Origin: Marinospirillum celere
GTDB lineage: Bacteria > Pseudomonadota > Gammaproteobacteria > Pseudomonadales > Halomonadaceae
NCBI RefSeq assembly: GCF_900112235.1
Contig: NZ_FOLH01000002.1
Coordinates: forward strand, 62,001-126,000
DNA length: 64,000 bases
Direction of reading: 5' to 3'
Part shown: positions 62,115 to 64,000 of the stretch, in pieces
Position numbering within the stretch: position 1 is the first letter of the stretch
Layout of the letters: the number at the start of each line of letters is the position of its first letter
Translations under genes and position numbers: made by a program
Notes under the pieces: model-generated
What the model was told of the DNA's origin: nothing
Seen by the model: only the letters and a program-made list of their open reading frames with translations
Databases searched by the model: none

Positions 62115-63356
62115 ATGAAAAAAAATGTCTTGATTATCGGAGGTGGGGGCGTTGCTCAGGTGGTCGCCCACAAATGCGCCCAGAACAACGATGTACTGGG
62201 CCAGATAGTTCTGGCATCACGTACCCAGGAAAAGTGTGATGCCATCGTCAAAAGTGTCGAAGAAAAGGGCAGCATGAAGGTGCCCGGACGTATTCAGACT
62301 TACGCACTGGATGCTTTGGATATCCCCGCCACAGAAGACCTGATCCGCAAGACAGAGTCCCGCATTGTGATAAATGTTGGCTCCGCTTTTATCAATATGT
62401 CGGTGATGACGGCCTGTATTAATACCGGCGCCGCTTATTTGGATACGGCTATCCACGAAGAGCCGGACAAGATTTGTGAAGATCCACCCTGGTATGGCAA
62501 TTATGAGTGGACCCGCAAGGATGAGTTTGCCAAGGCAGAAACCACGGCCATTCTTGGTGTTGGTTTTGACCCGGGTGTGGTTAATGCCTATGCCAAGCTG
62601 GCGGTGGATGAATATTTTGATAGCGTCGATTCCATCGATATTATTGATATTAATGCCGGTGATCATGGTCGTTATTTTGCCACCAACTTTGATCCCGAAA
62701 TTAACTTCCGCGAATTTACCGGGCGTGTTTGGTCTTGGCAGAATCGCCAGTGGACTAAAAACAAGATGTTTGAGCATAGCCGTACGGATAACCTGCCGGT
62801 GGTCGGTGAGCGCACCAGCTATATGACCGGACATGATGAAATCCACTCGCTGTCCAAAAACCTGGATGTTCCCAATATTCGTTTTTGGATGGGTTTTGGT
62901 GAGCGTTATATCAATGTCTTTACCGTATTGAATAGCCTGGGCCTCTTGTCCGAGCAGCCAGTGACCACGGCGGAAGGGCAGGAAGTGGTGCCACTTAAGG
63001 TAGTTAAGGCGGTCTTGCCTGATCCTTCATCCCTGGCACCTAATTACACCGGTAAAACCTGTATTGGCGATCTGGTTAAAGGTAAGAAGGATGGTAAGGA
63101 GCGGGAAGTCTTTATCTACAATGTTGCTGACCACAAGGATGCCTACAACGAAGTTGGCAGCCAGGGGATTTCCTATACTGCTGGTGTGCCCCCAGTTGCG
63201 GCGGCCATGCTGGTTGCTGATGGAACCTGGGATATAGGCACTATGGCGAATGTCGAAGAGCTGCCGCCCCAGCCTTTCTTGAACCTGCTTAATCAGATGG
63301 GGCTGCCCACCTCGATTCGGGATGAAGAAGGCGAGCGTCCTTTGCATTTCTCCTAA
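62115..63356 (+). CDS. Carboxynorspermidine synthase (saccharopine dehydrogenase-like)
   Basis: A 413-residue NADPH-dependent enzyme that reductively joins aspartate semialdehyde with a diamine to make carboxy(nor)spermidine. The Rossmann loop is LIIGGGGVAQVVAHKC, then QIVLASRTQEKC, INVGSAFINMSV, LDTAIHEEPD and GVGFDPGVVNAYA. It pairs with NspC to make spermidine or norspermidine without S-adenosylmethionine. A terminator follows the stop at once. Confidence 0.93.
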   Translation: MKKNVLIIGGGGVAQVVAHKCAQNNDVLGQIVLASRTQEKCDAIVKSVEEKGSMKVPGRIQTYALDALDIPATEDLIRKTESRIVINVGSAFINMSVMTACINTGAAYLDTAIHEEPDKICEDPPWYGNYEWTRKDEFAKAETTAILGVGFDPGVVNAYAKLAVDEYFDSVDSIDIIDINAGDHGRYFATNFDPEINFREFTGRVWSWQNRQWTKNKMFEHSRTDNLPVVGERTSYMTGHDEIHSLSKNLDVPNIRFWMGFGERYINVFTVLNSLGLLSEQPVTTAEGQEVVPLKVVKAVLPDPSSLAPNYTGKTCIGDLVKGKKDGKEREVFIYNVADHKDAYNEVGSQGISYTAGVPPVAAAMLVADGTWDIGTMANVEELPPQPFLNLLNQMGLPTSIRDEEGERPLHFS

Positions 63357-63381
63357 CCTAAGCGATCCTTGGGTGATCAGT

Positions 63382-63411
63382 AAAAGGGCCAGCAAATTGC
63401 TGGCCTTTTTT
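63382..63411. terminator. Bidirectional terminator
   Basis: GGCCAGCA (63387-63394) pairs with TGCTGGCC (63398-63405), with A residues before and T residues after, so it can end both the polyamine gene and the convergent coiled-coil gene. Confidence 0.88.
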
Positions 63412-63415
63412 AATT

Positions 63416-63826
63416 CTAGATGACGGTATTAAAGCGGGTTCCAGTTGAGCTGTTTAGGGTGTTGAGAGAAAGGTTGTTATTGTAAAGCTCGTTGTCTGCT
63501 GTTGCAGCTTGCTCTTCCTGTTGACCGTTATCACTTCTTCTTTCAAACCAGTTTTCACCGGCCTGAGCAACACTTTCACCGGCTTGATTAAAACCTTCAG
63601 CAACCTGTTGGCTGGAACGCACATTATCTGCACGGGTTTGGTATTTGCCTGCTTGCTTATCCAGCTCTTGAGCTTGCTCAGTAGCTTGCCGTGCTTCTTT
63701 ACGCTTTTGATCAGCCTGTTCAGCCAGTTGATCTGCTTTGGCTTCAGCTTGTTCTGCTTCTCTGCGCGCCTGCTGTTTAAGAAGCTGAGCACCAAAAGGG
63801 TTTAAGCTGGGGGCTTCGGTAATCAT
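63416..63826 (-). CDS. Coiled-coil hypothetical protein
   Basis: A 136-residue protein rich in Ala, Gln and Glu. Residues about 15-70 show heptad spacing (KQQARREAEQAEAKADQL and on), so a long coiled coil is likely. The C-terminus is Asn/Thr-rich. It has no signal peptide. I know no function. ATG 63826 has GAGG 6 bases upstream; a GTG 12 bases earlier is less likely. It lies 17 bases after the stop of a pentapeptide-repeat gene on the same strand, so the two may be one operon. Confidence 0.55.
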   Translation of the reverse strand: MITEAPSLNPFGAQLLKQQARREAEQAEAKADQLAEQADQKRKEARQATEQAQELDKQAGKYQTRADNVRSSQQVAEGFNQAGESVAQAGENWFERRSDNGQQEEQAATADNELYNNNLSLNTLNSSTGTRFNTVI

Positions 63827-63843
63827 GGCCTGCCTCACAGAAA

Positions 63844-64000
63844 TTAGTTCATCTCTTCCAGTTCTTCCTGCTCCATTTCATCAATGTTTATCATGCCTAG
63901 ATCTTCAGGATTAAGGTTACCCAAATCAGTCGTGGCATCATAAAGCGCACCCTCAAAGTTTGCTGCATCTAGGTTGCTATCACTAAGGTCGGCACCACTT
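63844..64000 (-). CDS. Pentapeptide-repeat protein (3' end only)
   Basis: The gene enters from beyond the right edge and stops at 63844. The 51 visible residues begin SGADLSDSNLDAANFEGA, with the A(D/N)LxX pentapeptide pattern, then end in an acidic tail (MEQEELEEMN). Pentapeptide repeats fold as a right-handed beta-helix. Function cannot be read from this end. Confidence 0.65.
   Translation of the reverse strand, partial: SGADLSDSNLDAANFEGALYDATTDLGNLNPEDLGMINIDEMEQEELEEMN

Overview
The window is chromosomal DNA from a gammaproteobacterium. CmoAB, the RNase R/RlmB gene pair, the mutS-cinA-recA-recX-alaS-lysC-csrA-tRNA block, Coq7, and PhaR with a phasin all fit that class. A complete Mrp Na+/H+ antiporter operon, a BCCT osmolyte carrier and a flavocytochrome c sulfide dehydrogenase suggest a marine or haloalkaline bacterium that handles reduced sulfur. 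I would guess a relative of the Oceanospirillales, but this is inference without any database search. Gene density is high and nearly all genes are intact. I see no prophage, transposase, CRISPR array or rRNA operon.

Layout. 1-2100: cmoA (cut by the window edge), cmoB and fpr. 2190-5750: a sulfur cluster (fccA, fccB, a YeeE/TsuA-type membrane protein and a fused SoxYZ-like carrier). 5770-9180: signalling (REC-PilZ protein, a two-TM unknown, and a chemoreceptor with a CxxCH haem motif). 9300-12960: a trpB without trpA, a DUF3392 membrane protein, an unknown and dnaB. 13060-18540: rplI, a DUF2232 protein, rpsR, rpsF, rlmB and rnr, followed by two identical tRNA-Leu(CAG) genes. 19030-25280: a beta-CASP metallo-beta-lactamase, an exported rhodanese and sbcDC. 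25360-30970: an EAL-HDOD protein, a DnaQ-like exonuclease, a cNMP/CBS/DUF294 protein and a BCCT transporter. 31260-32660: a DUF6482-like protein and hemH. 32880-38740: mrpABCDEFG. 38820-41790: DUF3429, rsmE, PilZ-like, secretin-N-like and an orphan. 41930-43070: phaR and a phasin, both linked to polyhydroxyalkanoate granules. 43360-46060: purD, a thioesterase and a short phosphoribulokinase. 46070-53190: tRNA-Arg x2, tRNA-Ser, csrA, lysC, alaS, recX, recA (with a LexA box) and cinA. 53300-60760: an outer-membrane barrel, a 44-codon remnant, mutS, fdxA, a HIT protein, pta/ptb-like, ackA and coq7. 60790-63360: nspC and a carboxynorspermidine synthase. 63410-64000: a coiled-coil protein and the 3' end of a pentapeptide-repeat gene.

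The most interesting non-genic signal is a structured intergenic repeat found at 57007-57080 and 61914-62011. Both copies keep the same 31-bp core, but their flanking arms differ and are still self-complementary in each copy, which looks like selection on a folded RNA or DNA. A second nested palindrome overlaps the phaR stop codon. The most interesting gene group is the sulfide-oxidation set with a SoxYZ fusion whose usual C-terminal swinging arm has become an internal SGC motif. SoxAX and SoxB are absent nearby.
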